A DNA stretch of 64,000 nt, taken from NCBI GenBank assembly GCA_003167555.1, contig PMSN01000023.1, forward strand, positions 1-64,000. The letters run 5' to 3'. Position 1 is the stretch's first letter. Each line of letters begins with the position of its first letter. This document shows, one piece after another, positions 34,518-42,231 of the stretch. The DNA is from Spartobacteria bacterium (GTDB taxonomy: Bacteria > Verrucomicrobiota > Verrucomicrobiia > Chthoniobacterales > UBA10450). Under the pieces are notes generated by a model. The model did no database searches. It saw nothing but the letters and a program-made list of their open reading frames with translations, and had not been told where the DNA came from. The position numbers were made by a program, and so were the translations under genes.

Positions 34518-34817
34518 ATGAAAACCTGCCTGCTTGTTTGCCTCTTCATCGCCGCCGCGTTTCCGGCCGGCGCCGAAACCTACACCGTCCGCGCCCCGCG
34601 CGATAAATCGAAGCCGCGCCAAACGCCAAAGGCGCCCGTTTCCCAGAAAGTGGAAGTTACGGGCGTGATCCCGCGGGCAGTCCGCGGCGGCAATTTCCTG
34701 CAAATGTTCAACCCGAAAGCGCCCCGCAAATACGGCACCTCGCAGGAAGCCATCACGTACGATCAAAACGATCCGGCGAAGTGGAAGGGCATTAAATTTT
34801 TTGAGTTTCGATTTTGA
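34518..34817 (+). CDS. Small exported protein of unknown function
   Basis: The 99-residue protein has a clear signal peptide (MKTCLLVCLFIAAAFPAGAE). The mature part is basic (APRDKSKPRQTPKAPVSQKV) and ends GIKFFEFRF. No family is recognised. Its TGA overlaps the TTG start of the downstream glycosyltransferase by 4 bp, so the two are probably coupled; a link to cell-surface glycans is only contextual. Confidence 0.6.
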   Translation: MKTCLLVCLFIAAAFPAGAETYTVRAPRDKSKPRQTPKAPVSQKVEVTGVIPRAVRGGNFLQMFNPKAPRKYGTSQEAITYDQNDPAKWKGIKFFEFRF

Positions 34818-36022
34818 CGCCCGCCCCTGACCGTTCCGCGCCGGCGGCGGACCGGCCGGCGGTCGCCTGTTATTGCGCGACATTTCTCAAGCCGGAGATG
34901 CTGCACATCTACCGGCAGATCACCTCGCTCACGCGCGTGCGGCCGTTCGTGATCGCGCAGAAACGCGAGGAGGCGGAGCGCTATCCGTTCGACGCAGTGA
35001 CAGTGATCGGCAAACCGGCCACTCATTTTCTGCGGCGAATTTGGTTCAAGCAAATCCGCGACAAGCCCTGGCAGATTTCGCGGCGAGAACTTAACGCGCT
35101 CATTCGCGTGCTGGAAAACGAAGGCGCGCGGCTTCTCCACATTTATTTCGGGCATATCGCGGTCCATCTCCTGCCTCTCATTCGCGCGTGGGGAAAACCG
35201 TCGGTCGTTTCGTTTCATGGCGCCGATGTCATGGTCGATCTGGAGAAGCCGGCTTATCGCGAGGCGACGAAGCAGATGCTCGAGGCGGTGCGGCTCGTCC
35301 TCGTCCGCTCGGAATCGCTCGGGCGCGCGCTGGTTGAGATCGGCTGCGCGCCGGAAAAGATTCGCGTGCAGCGCACAGGAATACCGATCGAGGAGATTCC
35401 TTTTCGGGAGCGCGTCTGGCCGGGTGATGGCGCGTGGAAATTCGTGCAGGCGTGCCGGTTGATTGAGAAGAAAGGATTGCGGACAAGCTTGCTCGCCTTC
35501 GCAAAATTCACCGGTACTCACCCGCAATCGACTTTCACGATTGCCGGCGAAGGACCGCTCCGCGCGGGACTGGAAGATCAGGCGCGCGCGCTCGGGATTG
35601 GCGACAAAGTTTCGTTCGCCGGATTCGTTTCGCAAAACGAGCTGCGCGAACTTTTCTATCGTTCGCATATTTTTCTTCATCCGAGCGAGCGCGGCGCCGA
35701 TGGCAACCAGGAGGGCGTTCCCAATTCCATGTTGGAAGCAATGGCGAGCGGATTGCCGGTCTTTGCGACCGAGCACGGCGGAATTCCTGAAGCGATCAAG
35801 AATGGGCAGAGCGGGATTCTCGTCAGCGAGGGCAACGGCGACGCGCTCGCCCGCGCACTCTTGAACGCCGCCGAAAATCCTCGCGCGCTGACAACGATCG
35901 CGCGCGACGGCGCATCGGCGGTTCGGGAGAAGTTCGAGCAAAGCGCACAGACTCGAAAACTCGAGGACTATTATTTGGAAGCGATCGGCCATGCCCGTCA
36001 TCCCGAGCGGAGCGAAGCGTAG
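34814..36022 (+). CDS. GT4-family glycosyltransferase (colanic-acid WcaL-like)
   Basis: The 402-residue GT-B protein starts at a TTG overlapping the upstream stop. HIYFGHIAVHLLPLIRAW and VVSFHGADVMV lie in the acceptor domain. The donor domain has FVQACRLIEKKG and the EX7E-type motif EHGGIPEAIKNGQSGILVSE near residue 315. Such enzymes transfer sugars from nucleotide sugars in exopolysaccharide or LPS synthesis, at the cytosolic face. The last residues (ARHPERSEA) and the stop codon at 36022 come from a palindromic repeat that begins at 35997, so the native C-terminus has been replaced. Confidence 0.85.
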   Translation: MTPAPDRSAPAADRPAVACYCATFLKPEMLHIYRQITSLTRVRPFVIAQKREEAERYPFDAVTVIGKPATHFLRRIWFKQIRDKPWQISRRELNALIRVLENEGARLLHIYFGHIAVHLLPLIRAWGKPSVVSFHGADVMVDLEKPAYREATKQMLEAVRLVLVRSESLGRALVEIGCAPEKIRVQRTGIPIEEIPFRERVWPGDGAWKFVQACRLIEKKGLRTSLLAFAKFTGTHPQSTFTIAGEGPLRAGLEDQARALGIGDKVSFAGFVSQNELRELFYRSHIFLHPSERGADGNQEGVPNSMLEAMASGLPVFATEHGGIPEAIKNGQSGILVSEGNGDALARALLNAAENPRALTTIARDGASAVREKFEQSAQTRKLEDYYLEAIGHARHPERSEA

Positions 36023-36087
36023 TCGAGGGACCCCGTGGAACGTCGCTCGATCTACAACGGGGTCCCTCGACTTCGCTCGGGATGACG
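35997..36087. repeat. Long palindromic dispersed repeat, copy 2
   Basis: The left arm is GTCATCCCGAGCGGAGCGAA..., and the right arm ends ...TTCGCTCGGGATGAC at 36087. It has the same family and core (GAGGGACCCCGT) as 32601-32687; this copy has a few extra bases (GCGTA) in the left arm. It overlaps the last 26 bp of the glycosyltransferase gene and separates it from a convergent gene. Confidence 0.8.
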
Positions 36088-36094
36088 GCTGCGG

Positions 36095-37120
36095 TTACCG
36101 GAAGAATTTCTCCAACTGTTGGGCCACGACGCCGAAGCTGAGGAGTGGAGAAGCGATGTTTTCGATCGCGGCGACACCTTGCTCATAGGATTTCCGATCG
36201 CGGAGCAGGCGCGATGCAATCCGCCGGATCTCTTCGATCGATCGCGCGAAGCCGCAGCTGTCGGGAAACGCGAGACGATCGATGGCGCCATTTCCGCCGA
36301 CGTACGGAATCCGGCAGAGCAACGCATCGCCGGCGACCTGTCCAGGCACGAAACTCGTGTCGAGTTGGAGGACAATCTTGTGCTTCGCCACTTCTCTCAA
36401 GTAATCCGGATAAGCGAGCTTGCGATTGAGGACGCGCAGCTTCTCCGCGGCAAATCCGATTCCTGCCAGAAGTCGCGCGCCTTTGCGGCCGTCATAGTTG
36501 AAGACCGTGACCAGTGCGCCGGTCTCATTGCTCAGGCTGCGCGCGAGAAGCAAGGCGCCGAGATGATTGCGCGAGAGCACATCCCACTCGCGCGTGCCGA
36601 TGAAGATTCCCGAACGCTCCTCGATCGGGCGCGAAAAATCCCAGCGCGAATCTTCAATCGGATATGGCGTCGGGATGAAAGCGACTCGCTCGCTGCCGCG
36701 GATCGCTCGATAAAAATCCGCCGTTTCCGGCGTCGGCGCGATGCAACCGTCCGCGCGTTTCACGACCTGCGTGAAACGGGCGAGCTTCGCCGGATCGCGC
36801 AACTGTTCTGCGATCTGATGCAATCCCGTTTCCTTTAACGAAACAGCGACGACGCGCCCCTCGTTTTGCAGCGCGGTCAGCGCGCGCTCCGACGCCCGAA
36901 AATCGCCGCGGAGTAACAGCAACACCGGCGTGCCCTCCGCGCTCGCGGATTTCGTTTCGCGATGAAAACTTCCGCGCGTGCACGCGGCGTAGGCGTGGAA
37001 ACTAATCGGCGCATGTAGTTGCGCCGTCTCGCCGGCGCCATCGGAGAAATGTTGTTCGGGATCCCGGCCCCCGGGATTGAGAACCGTCAGACGGAAGTGG
37101 GCGTGATTCGGCTCCGTCAT
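36095..37120 (-). CDS. Glycosyltransferase-like protein (GT-B fold)
   Basis: The 341-residue protein has a GT-B type C-terminal half: SGIFIGTREWDVLSRNHLGA, ALVTVFNYDGRKGARLL, then LDTSFVPGQVAGDALLCRIP and YVGGNGAIDRLAFPDSCGFA. These resemble the donor-binding side of GT1/GT4 enzymes. The N-terminal half is less typical. No signal peptide or membrane helix is seen. It starts 12 bp after the stop of the PBP1A gene on the same strand and may be co-transcribed. Exact sugar and acceptor are unknown. Confidence 0.6.
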   Translation of the reverse strand: MTEPNHAHFRLTVLNPGGRDPEQHFSDGAGETAQLHAPISFHAYAACTRGSFHRETKSASAEGTPVLLLLRGDFRASERALTALQNEGRVVAVSLKETGLHQIAEQLRDPAKLARFTQVVKRADGCIAPTPETADFYRAIRGSERVAFIPTPYPIEDSRWDFSRPIEERSGIFIGTREWDVLSRNHLGALLLARSLSNETGALVTVFNYDGRKGARLLAGIGFAAEKLRVLNRKLAYPDYLREVAKHKIVLQLDTSFVPGQVAGDALLCRIPYVGGNGAIDRLAFPDSCGFARSIEEIRRIASRLLRDRKSYEQGVAAIENIASPLLSFGVVAQQLEKFFR

Positions 37121-37132
37121 TTCGAATGCGCG

Positions 37133-39772
37133 CTAATCGCCCAGATCCGCCGGCGGCGGAGGCGTGGGCTTTATGATTTGTTCGCTCGGAATTTCATCCG
37201 AGGGATGAACGGGCTGGGCGCGACGAATTTCTTTCGGTGCCGGCGTCGGGGAATTGACTGGCTCCGCTCGCAAAACGGGCTTGCTCGGATCGGGGCCAAC
37301 CGGCTCCGCTTTCAAAACCGGTTTCGTCGGATCGGGCACGACCGGCTCCGCTTTCATCACCGGTTTCGTTGGATCAGGCAGACCGTTCTCCTCCGCCGCG
37401 CTCGCCGGTTTTTCGGTTTCCGGTTTTTCTTTTTCCGGAGGCTTTGGTTTCACGGTCGAATTCACTGCGTTATACGGATCGTTCTCCGCGAGAAGGACTG
37501 GGCCTTGCACCGCGATCGGCGAGACCTGCGTCGGGTCCACGGCGAGCGACGCGCGCGGGAATCCCGAGGCCGGCAAATCGCGCACGAGCCGCACGCGCGC
37601 TTCGCCATGCACATTGCAGGGCTCAGTCGGCATCTGCGCGGCCGTCGCGATCTCCATGTAAGTCGTGCGATGGCGCACGATGTTACCGTCGGCCGACTTC
37701 ACCTGGTCGTAACACTTGTCCGTCGCGAGCAACCCGGACTTCGTGCAAATCTCGACCTTTTCCATTCCGGCCGGCTGTAAAATTTCGCGCGGCGGATAAC
37801 TTTCGCTCGCCGCGTTCATGACATCGACCCAGATCGGCAGCGCGACTTCGCTGCCGAATGCGCCGCGATAAATTTTCTGCGGCTTATCGAATCCGGCCCA
37901 GACCGCGCACGTGATCGAATTGTCGTAGCCGGCGAAGAGCGCGTCAGTGAAATCATAGGCCGTCCCGGTCTTGCCCGCCGCCGGGAATTTTTTCAGGCCG
38001 AATTTTTCTCGCGCGGCGTGCCCTGTCCCTGTTTCGAGCGCGTCGACGAGACAGGAATGAACTTCATAAGCGGTCTCCGGTTTGATCACGGTCTGACGCG
38101 CTTTCTCCTGCGGCGCCTGCCAGACGATGGTGCCATCTTTCTCTTCGATGCGATCAAGAATGTGCGGCGTGCTCGCGCGCCAGCCGCCATTCGGAAAAAT
38201 CGTGTAAGCGAGCGCGAGTTCTCCGAGTGTGATTTCGCTGCTGCCAAGAAACGTGGCCGGGAACGGCCGCAGGGGCGAATGAATCCCGGCCGCGCGGCAA
38301 AGTTGAAGGACCGGGTCGACTCCCACCGTCATGCCGATGCGGACCGTGGCGCCGTTCTTCGATTTCGCCAGCGCCTGCCGCGCCGTCATCGGTCCTTCGT
38401 AGCGGTTCTCCTCCGACTCGGGTCCCCATTCGCCGAGAATGCCGGTCGTGCCGCCGATCATGACCGCACGATTATCGAGCGCCGAATCTTCCACGAGCGA
38501 GCCAGGGAAGAGGCCGTTCTCGAACGCGGCCGCGTAAACGAACGGCTTGATCGCGGTGCCGGCCGGGCGCCGGGCTTGAAGCGCGCGATCGTATTGGTTG
38601 TGCTCGAAATCGCGGCCGCCGACGAGGACGAGGATGCCGGCGCTTTGATTATCGAGTGCGATGAGAGCGCCCTGCAAGTAATCGGGGGGCACGATCACAG
38701 TCGGCACCGCGAGCTGTTTCGCGTTGCGATAGCGCGTCGCGAACGCTTCATAAGTCGGATGATTGTAACCGGGATGCTGCTCGACCTCGGCAAGATGTTT
38801 CTTCAACGACTCCTCGGCCACCTTCTGCAACTCCGCGTCGATCGTCGTGTGAATCCGGTAGCCTTCGTTCATCGCGCGATCCCAGCCGACCGCGGCGATG
38901 ACCTGCTGGCGGATGTAATCCACCGCGTAGGTCTGCCCCTGCGCATTTTGCCGATTGCCGATGACGATCTCTTCCGCCTGCGCAGTGTCGCATCGCTCGC
39001 GCGAGATGAATCCGAGATCACGCATCCGCATCAGCGCGGCGTTGCGCGCCTCGCGCGAGGCCGCCTTGTCACCCCACGGCGAAAGTTTGTTCGGACTCTT
39101 GATCAAACCGGCGAGCGTGGCGCATTCCGTGAGCGTCATGTCGCGCGCCGGTTTTCCGAAATAGCCGCGCGCCGCCGCCTCCGCCCCGTACAATCCGCCG
39201 CCGAAGTAGATCCGGTTCAGATACAACTCCATGATTTTTTGTTTGCCGAAGCGCTCCTCGATCCGGCGTGAGAGAAAAATTTCGAGCAGCTTGCGCCGGA
39301 AGGTTTTTTCCTTGAGCGCGAAACTGTTCCGCGCGAGCTGCTGCGTGATTGTGCTCGCCCCCTGCCGCACATGGCCGGCGGTAAAATTCTTCAACGCCGC
39401 GCGCAGGATGCCGGAAAGATCGTAGCCGCCGTGCTGATAAAACTTGTTGTCCTCGACCGCGACGGCCGCGTTGACCAAATCGCGCGGCAACTGCTCGTAG
39501 GGCACGGTCTCGCGATTCTCGACATAAATCTGGCCAAAGATTTTGTCGTTCCGGTCCAGAATCACGCTGGCCGATTCCATTTGCTCGAGTTTCGAAAGAT
39601 CGAAGGTCTCGGCTTCCGCGCTGAGCGCCTTGGCCAGATAAGAAAAATAAATCCCGAACCCGAGGAGAGCGACGAGCGCGCCGCCGATCGGGACGTAGAA
39701 TTTCGGTTTGGTAAACCAGCGGCGACGATGGAAGTAATCGACCGAGGGTCGCGAAAGGTAGGAGACTGGCAT
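37133..39772 (-). CDS. Class A penicillin-binding protein (PBP1A-like) with Thr in the SxxK motif and a repeat tail
   Basis: ATG 39772 gives 879 residues; a further start at 39826 adds 18 unlikely residues. The order is a membrane anchor (VPIGGALVALLGFGIYFSYL, ~30-50), then the GT51 glycosyltransferase (VAVEDNKFYQHGGYDLSG, RQGASTITQQLARN, LYLNRIYFGGGLYGAEAAAR), then the transpeptidase. The expected SxxK reads GTAIKPF (38546-38557 encode TAIK), so the catalytic Ser is Thr. SKN and AAGKTGTAYD are intact. The tail has three 14-residue repeats (PDPTKPVLKAEPV type) and a Pro/Lys-rich end. It polymerises and cross-links peptidoglycan. Confidence 0.92.
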   Translation of the reverse strand: MPVSYLSRPSVDYFHRRRWFTKPKFYVPIGGALVALLGFGIYFSYLAKALSAEAETFDLSKLEQMESASVILDRNDKIFGQIYVENRETVPYEQLPRDLVNAAVAVEDNKFYQHGGYDLSGILRAALKNFTAGHVRQGASTITQQLARNSFALKEKTFRRKLLEIFLSRRIEERFGKQKIMELYLNRIYFGGGLYGAEAAARGYFGKPARDMTLTECATLAGLIKSPNKLSPWGDKAASREARNAALMRMRDLGFISRERCDTAQAEEIVIGNRQNAQGQTYAVDYIRQQVIAAVGWDRAMNEGYRIHTTIDAELQKVAEESLKKHLAEVEQHPGYNHPTYEAFATRYRNAKQLAVPTVIVPPDYLQGALIALDNQSAGILVLVGGRDFEHNQYDRALQARRPAGTAIKPFVYAAAFENGLFPGSLVEDSALDNRAVMIGGTTGILGEWGPESEENRYEGPMTARQALAKSKNGATVRIGMTVGVDPVLQLCRAAGIHSPLRPFPATFLGSSEITLGELALAYTIFPNGGWRASTPHILDRIEEKDGTIVWQAPQEKARQTVIKPETAYEVHSCLVDALETGTGHAAREKFGLKKFPAAGKTGTAYDFTDALFAGYDNSITCAVWAGFDKPQKIYRGAFGSEVALPIWVDVMNAASESYPPREILQPAGMEKVEICTKSGLLATDKCYDQVKSADGNIVRHRTTYMEIATAAQMPTEPCNVHGEARVRLVRDLPASGFPRASLAVDPTQVSPIAVQGPVLLAENDPYNAVNSTVKPKPPEKEKPETEKPASAAEENGLPDPTKPVMKAEPVVPDPTKPVLKAEPVGPDPSKPVLRAEPVNSPTPAPKEIRRAQPVHPSDEIPSEQIIKPTPPPPADLGD
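37254..37379 (-). repeat. Three 42-bp in-frame tandem repeats in the PBP1A tail
   Basis: The segment encodes PDPTKPVMKAEPVV, PDPTKPVLKAEPVG and PDPSKPVLRAEPVN. The repeat unit is 42 bp, in frame, with mostly third-position differences between copies. The Pro/Lys/Glu composition suggests an extended periplasmic linker. Confidence 0.85.
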
Positions 39773-39852
39773 GCGGCGGACCGGTGACTTGGATGTCGCG
39801 CGCAACTTAGGTGCAATTCGAATCAAAATCCAAACTGCAAACGCTCAAATCC

Positions 39853-41004
39853 ATGCCGACCGGTGACCCGGCGCTGATCGACTTCATTCGGGACAGGATC
39901 CGGCGCGACGGGCCGGTGACATTCGAGTGGTTCATGGAGCAGGCGCTCTATCATCCGGTGCATGGCTACTACAGCTCGGGCCGGTGCGCGATTGGGCGAA
40001 AAGGCGATTACTTCACGAATGTGAGCGTGGGGCCGCTTTTCGGCCGCCTGCTCGCGACGCAATTCGCCGAGATGTGGGAGCTGCTCGGTTGCCCCGATGA
40101 TTTTACGATCGTCGAACAAGGCGCGCATCATGGCAATTTCGCGGCGGATGTTCTGGCCGCGTCGCGCGTGAAAGCTCCGGAGTTTTTTTCCGCGGTGCGC
40201 TACTGCGTCATCGAACCGTTTCCGATTTTGCAGCAGCGGCAGGCCGAAACGCTTTGCGCTTTTCGTGACAAGGTGACGTGGGAGAAATCGCTGAACGATC
40301 TCGATCCATTTCGCGGCGTCCATTTCTCGAACGAATTGCTGGATGCGATGCCGGTGCATTTGCTCGCTCGCACAGAAGGAGACGACGATTGGAGGCAGCG
40401 CTGCGTGGTAGAATCCGGTAACGGATTTGTTTTCGCGACGAGACCCATTACAGATGAGCGTCTTCGCCAGCAGGTGCAAAAAATTCCCCGACACGAACCC
40501 GGCGATTACGAGACTGAGGTAAATCTCGCGGCGCAGGAATGGATCGAGAACGTCTCCCGCAAACTGATTCGCGGATACGTGCTGACGGTCGATTACGGCT
40601 ATTCTCGAGACGAATTTTACGCGCCAGAAAGAACGCGCGGAACGCTGCAATGCCGGGCGCAACATCGCGCGGTCGCTTCGCCCCTGGAGCAAATCGGACA
40701 GGCCGACATCACCGCCCATGTCGATTGGACCAGCGTGGCGGAGCGCGCGGAAGAATGCGGGCTGAGTGTGCACGGATTCGCCGATCAACATCACTTCATC
40801 ACCGGATTACTCTCGCATTTGGCGCGGCATGAGGCCGCGGAGGAAACCGAGCCGAGCACTCGCCGCGCGCTTCAGACCCTCCTGCATCCGGAACTTCTCG
40901 GGACAAGGTTTCAGTTTCTTGCGCTGGGAAAAGATACGCCGAGCGACGCGCTCGGCGGATTCGCATTCGCAAGAGACGCACGCAAAGCGCTTGGGCTGCT
41001 GTAG
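39853..41004 (+). CDS. MidA/NDUFAF7-type SAM-dependent methyltransferase
   Basis: ATG 39853 gives 383 residues starting MPTGDPALIDFIRDRIRRDG. Family signatures are FMEQALYHPVHGYYSSG, IGRKGDYFTNVSVGPLFGRL, the SAM region VEQGAHHGNFAADVL, and FSNELLDAMPVHL. Mitochondrial NDUFAF7 methylates an arginine of a complex I subunit; the targets of bacterial members are less clear. The usual GxGxG motif I is GAHHG here. It is divergent from PBP1A (80 bp between starts) and convergent with the outer-membrane gene. Confidence 0.88.
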   Translation: MPTGDPALIDFIRDRIRRDGPVTFEWFMEQALYHPVHGYYSSGRCAIGRKGDYFTNVSVGPLFGRLLATQFAEMWELLGCPDDFTIVEQGAHHGNFAADVLAASRVKAPEFFSAVRYCVIEPFPILQQRQAETLCAFRDKVTWEKSLNDLDPFRGVHFSNELLDAMPVHLLARTEGDDDWRQRCVVESGNGFVFATRPITDERLRQQVQKIPRHEPGDYETEVNLAAQEWIENVSRKLIRGYVLTVDYGYSRDEFYAPERTRGTLQCRAQHRAVASPLEQIGQADITAHVDWTSVAERAEECGLSVHGFADQHHFITGLLSHLARHEAAEETEPSTRRALQTLLHPELLGTRFQFLALGKDTPSDALGGFAFARDARKALGLL

Positions 41005-41013
41005 GCGCGGCAA

Positions 41014-42231
41014 TCAAAAACGGACCGTGAACTGCGCGTAGAGCGCGTGGCCGAAATCGCGCGGCCCGTTCTTTTCGTGCTGAAGGCTGTACTGAATCTT
41101 TAGTTGCGTGTGCGAAGTGAAACGATATCCAGCCGCGATATCGGCGCGCCACAGATCGTGCCCCCAGGGAGCGCTTCCTCCAAATCCATCGGGCACATCG
41201 GCGAAGAACTGCTGGTTCCAGCGGACCGCGCCGAAAAACTGCGGCGTGAATTTGTATTTCCCCTCGAGATACCACGCGAACGTGTCCGCATCGCCGATGC
41301 CCGGGACTTCGAAACGCGCTTCATAAAATTCCGCCCAGAGCTGCAAATGATGCCAGGCAAAGCTGATGTCCTGGCCAAGAACGCGTTGATGATAATCGCC
41401 GATGTCGCTGCCGTTCGGGAGCGTCGCCATCGCCTCGGGCCGGAAATACGCGCCATCGCTCGCGGAAAATCCGAAGTTCCACATTTGGTTTGGCCGAAAC
41501 CCGATGCGGGCGCTGACCGTGGGATTATCGAATCCGGTCTCGGTGGCGTTCCACGATTCCGGCCGCGACGAGAGCGACGCGTTCTTAACTTCCGCCGCGT
41601 AATCAAACTGGCCGATCCGCCCGGCGACAGAAATACCGGTAGCGTAGACCGGTCCCCAGATGACGGGGATGTATTCGTATTTCGCGGCGCGCAAGACGCC
41701 GGTGAAGTAGCCGTAATACGGAGCGCGCTTGTCTTCGAGCGGGGTCACGTTCTCGTAGGGCAGCGGCGCGTTGACGAAGGGATTTTCCCACGAGAGATGA
41801 CGCGGCACCCAGTTTCCCACGACCGTGGCGAACTTGCCCGCCTGCAAAGTGAAACGGCCGTCGTCCCACGGCGTCAGCCGCAGCGCGTATTCATCGAGCC
41901 GGATCTGGGCGCCTTCGTCGCGCGGATCGAAGCCGCGATCGAAACGCGATTGCACGAAAAAATAAACGTGCGGCCCGAGCTGTGAATCGAAGAAGAGGCT
42001 GAGCCGCGGATTGAAGATAGCGTCGCTTTTGCTGAGAATGAGCCCCGGCGCCGGCTGTTGAAAATAATAGCCTTCCAGATCGAGCGTCCCGCTCAGACGG
42101 CCGCGGACGTTATCGTTGAACGCGCTGAACGTGAGCGCCTGGTCGACCCGGTCGAGAAAGTCCTCCGCGCCGGCCCGCGGAATCGCGCAAGCCATGAGGG
42201 CGATGCTGACCACGATTCGAAAAGTTTTCAT
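41014..42231 (-). CDS. Predicted outer-membrane beta-barrel (porin-like)
   Basis: ATG 42231 gives 405 residues with a signal peptide (TFRIVVSIALMACAIPRAGA). The mature part has many alternating amphipathic strands with aromatic girdles (YALRLTPWDDGRFTLQAGKF, FAWYLEGKYKF, DIAAGYRFTSHTQLKIQYSL) and ends ALYAQFTVRF. The terminal Phe is expected for BAM-assembled proteins. Family unknown to me, but the layout fits a 14- to 16-stranded porin. The start overlaps the histidine kinase stop by 4 bp, and the cupredoxin gene is upstream in the same operon. It may transport or sense the same ligand. Confidence 0.7.
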   Translation of the reverse strand: MKTFRIVVSIALMACAIPRAGAEDFLDRVDQALTFSAFNDNVRGRLSGTLDLEGYYFQQPAPGLILSKSDAIFNPRLSLFFDSQLGPHVYFFVQSRFDRGFDPRDEGAQIRLDEYALRLTPWDDGRFTLQAGKFATVVGNWVPRHLSWENPFVNAPLPYENVTPLEDKRAPYYGYFTGVLRAAKYEYIPVIWGPVYATGISVAGRIGQFDYAAEVKNASLSSRPESWNATETGFDNPTVSARIGFRPNQMWNFGFSASDGAYFRPEAMATLPNGSDIGDYHQRVLGQDISFAWHHLQLWAEFYEARFEVPGIGDADTFAWYLEGKYKFTPQFFGAVRWNQQFFADVPDGFGGSAPWGHDLWRADIAAGYRFTSHTQLKIQYSLQHEKNGPRDFGHALYAQFTVRF

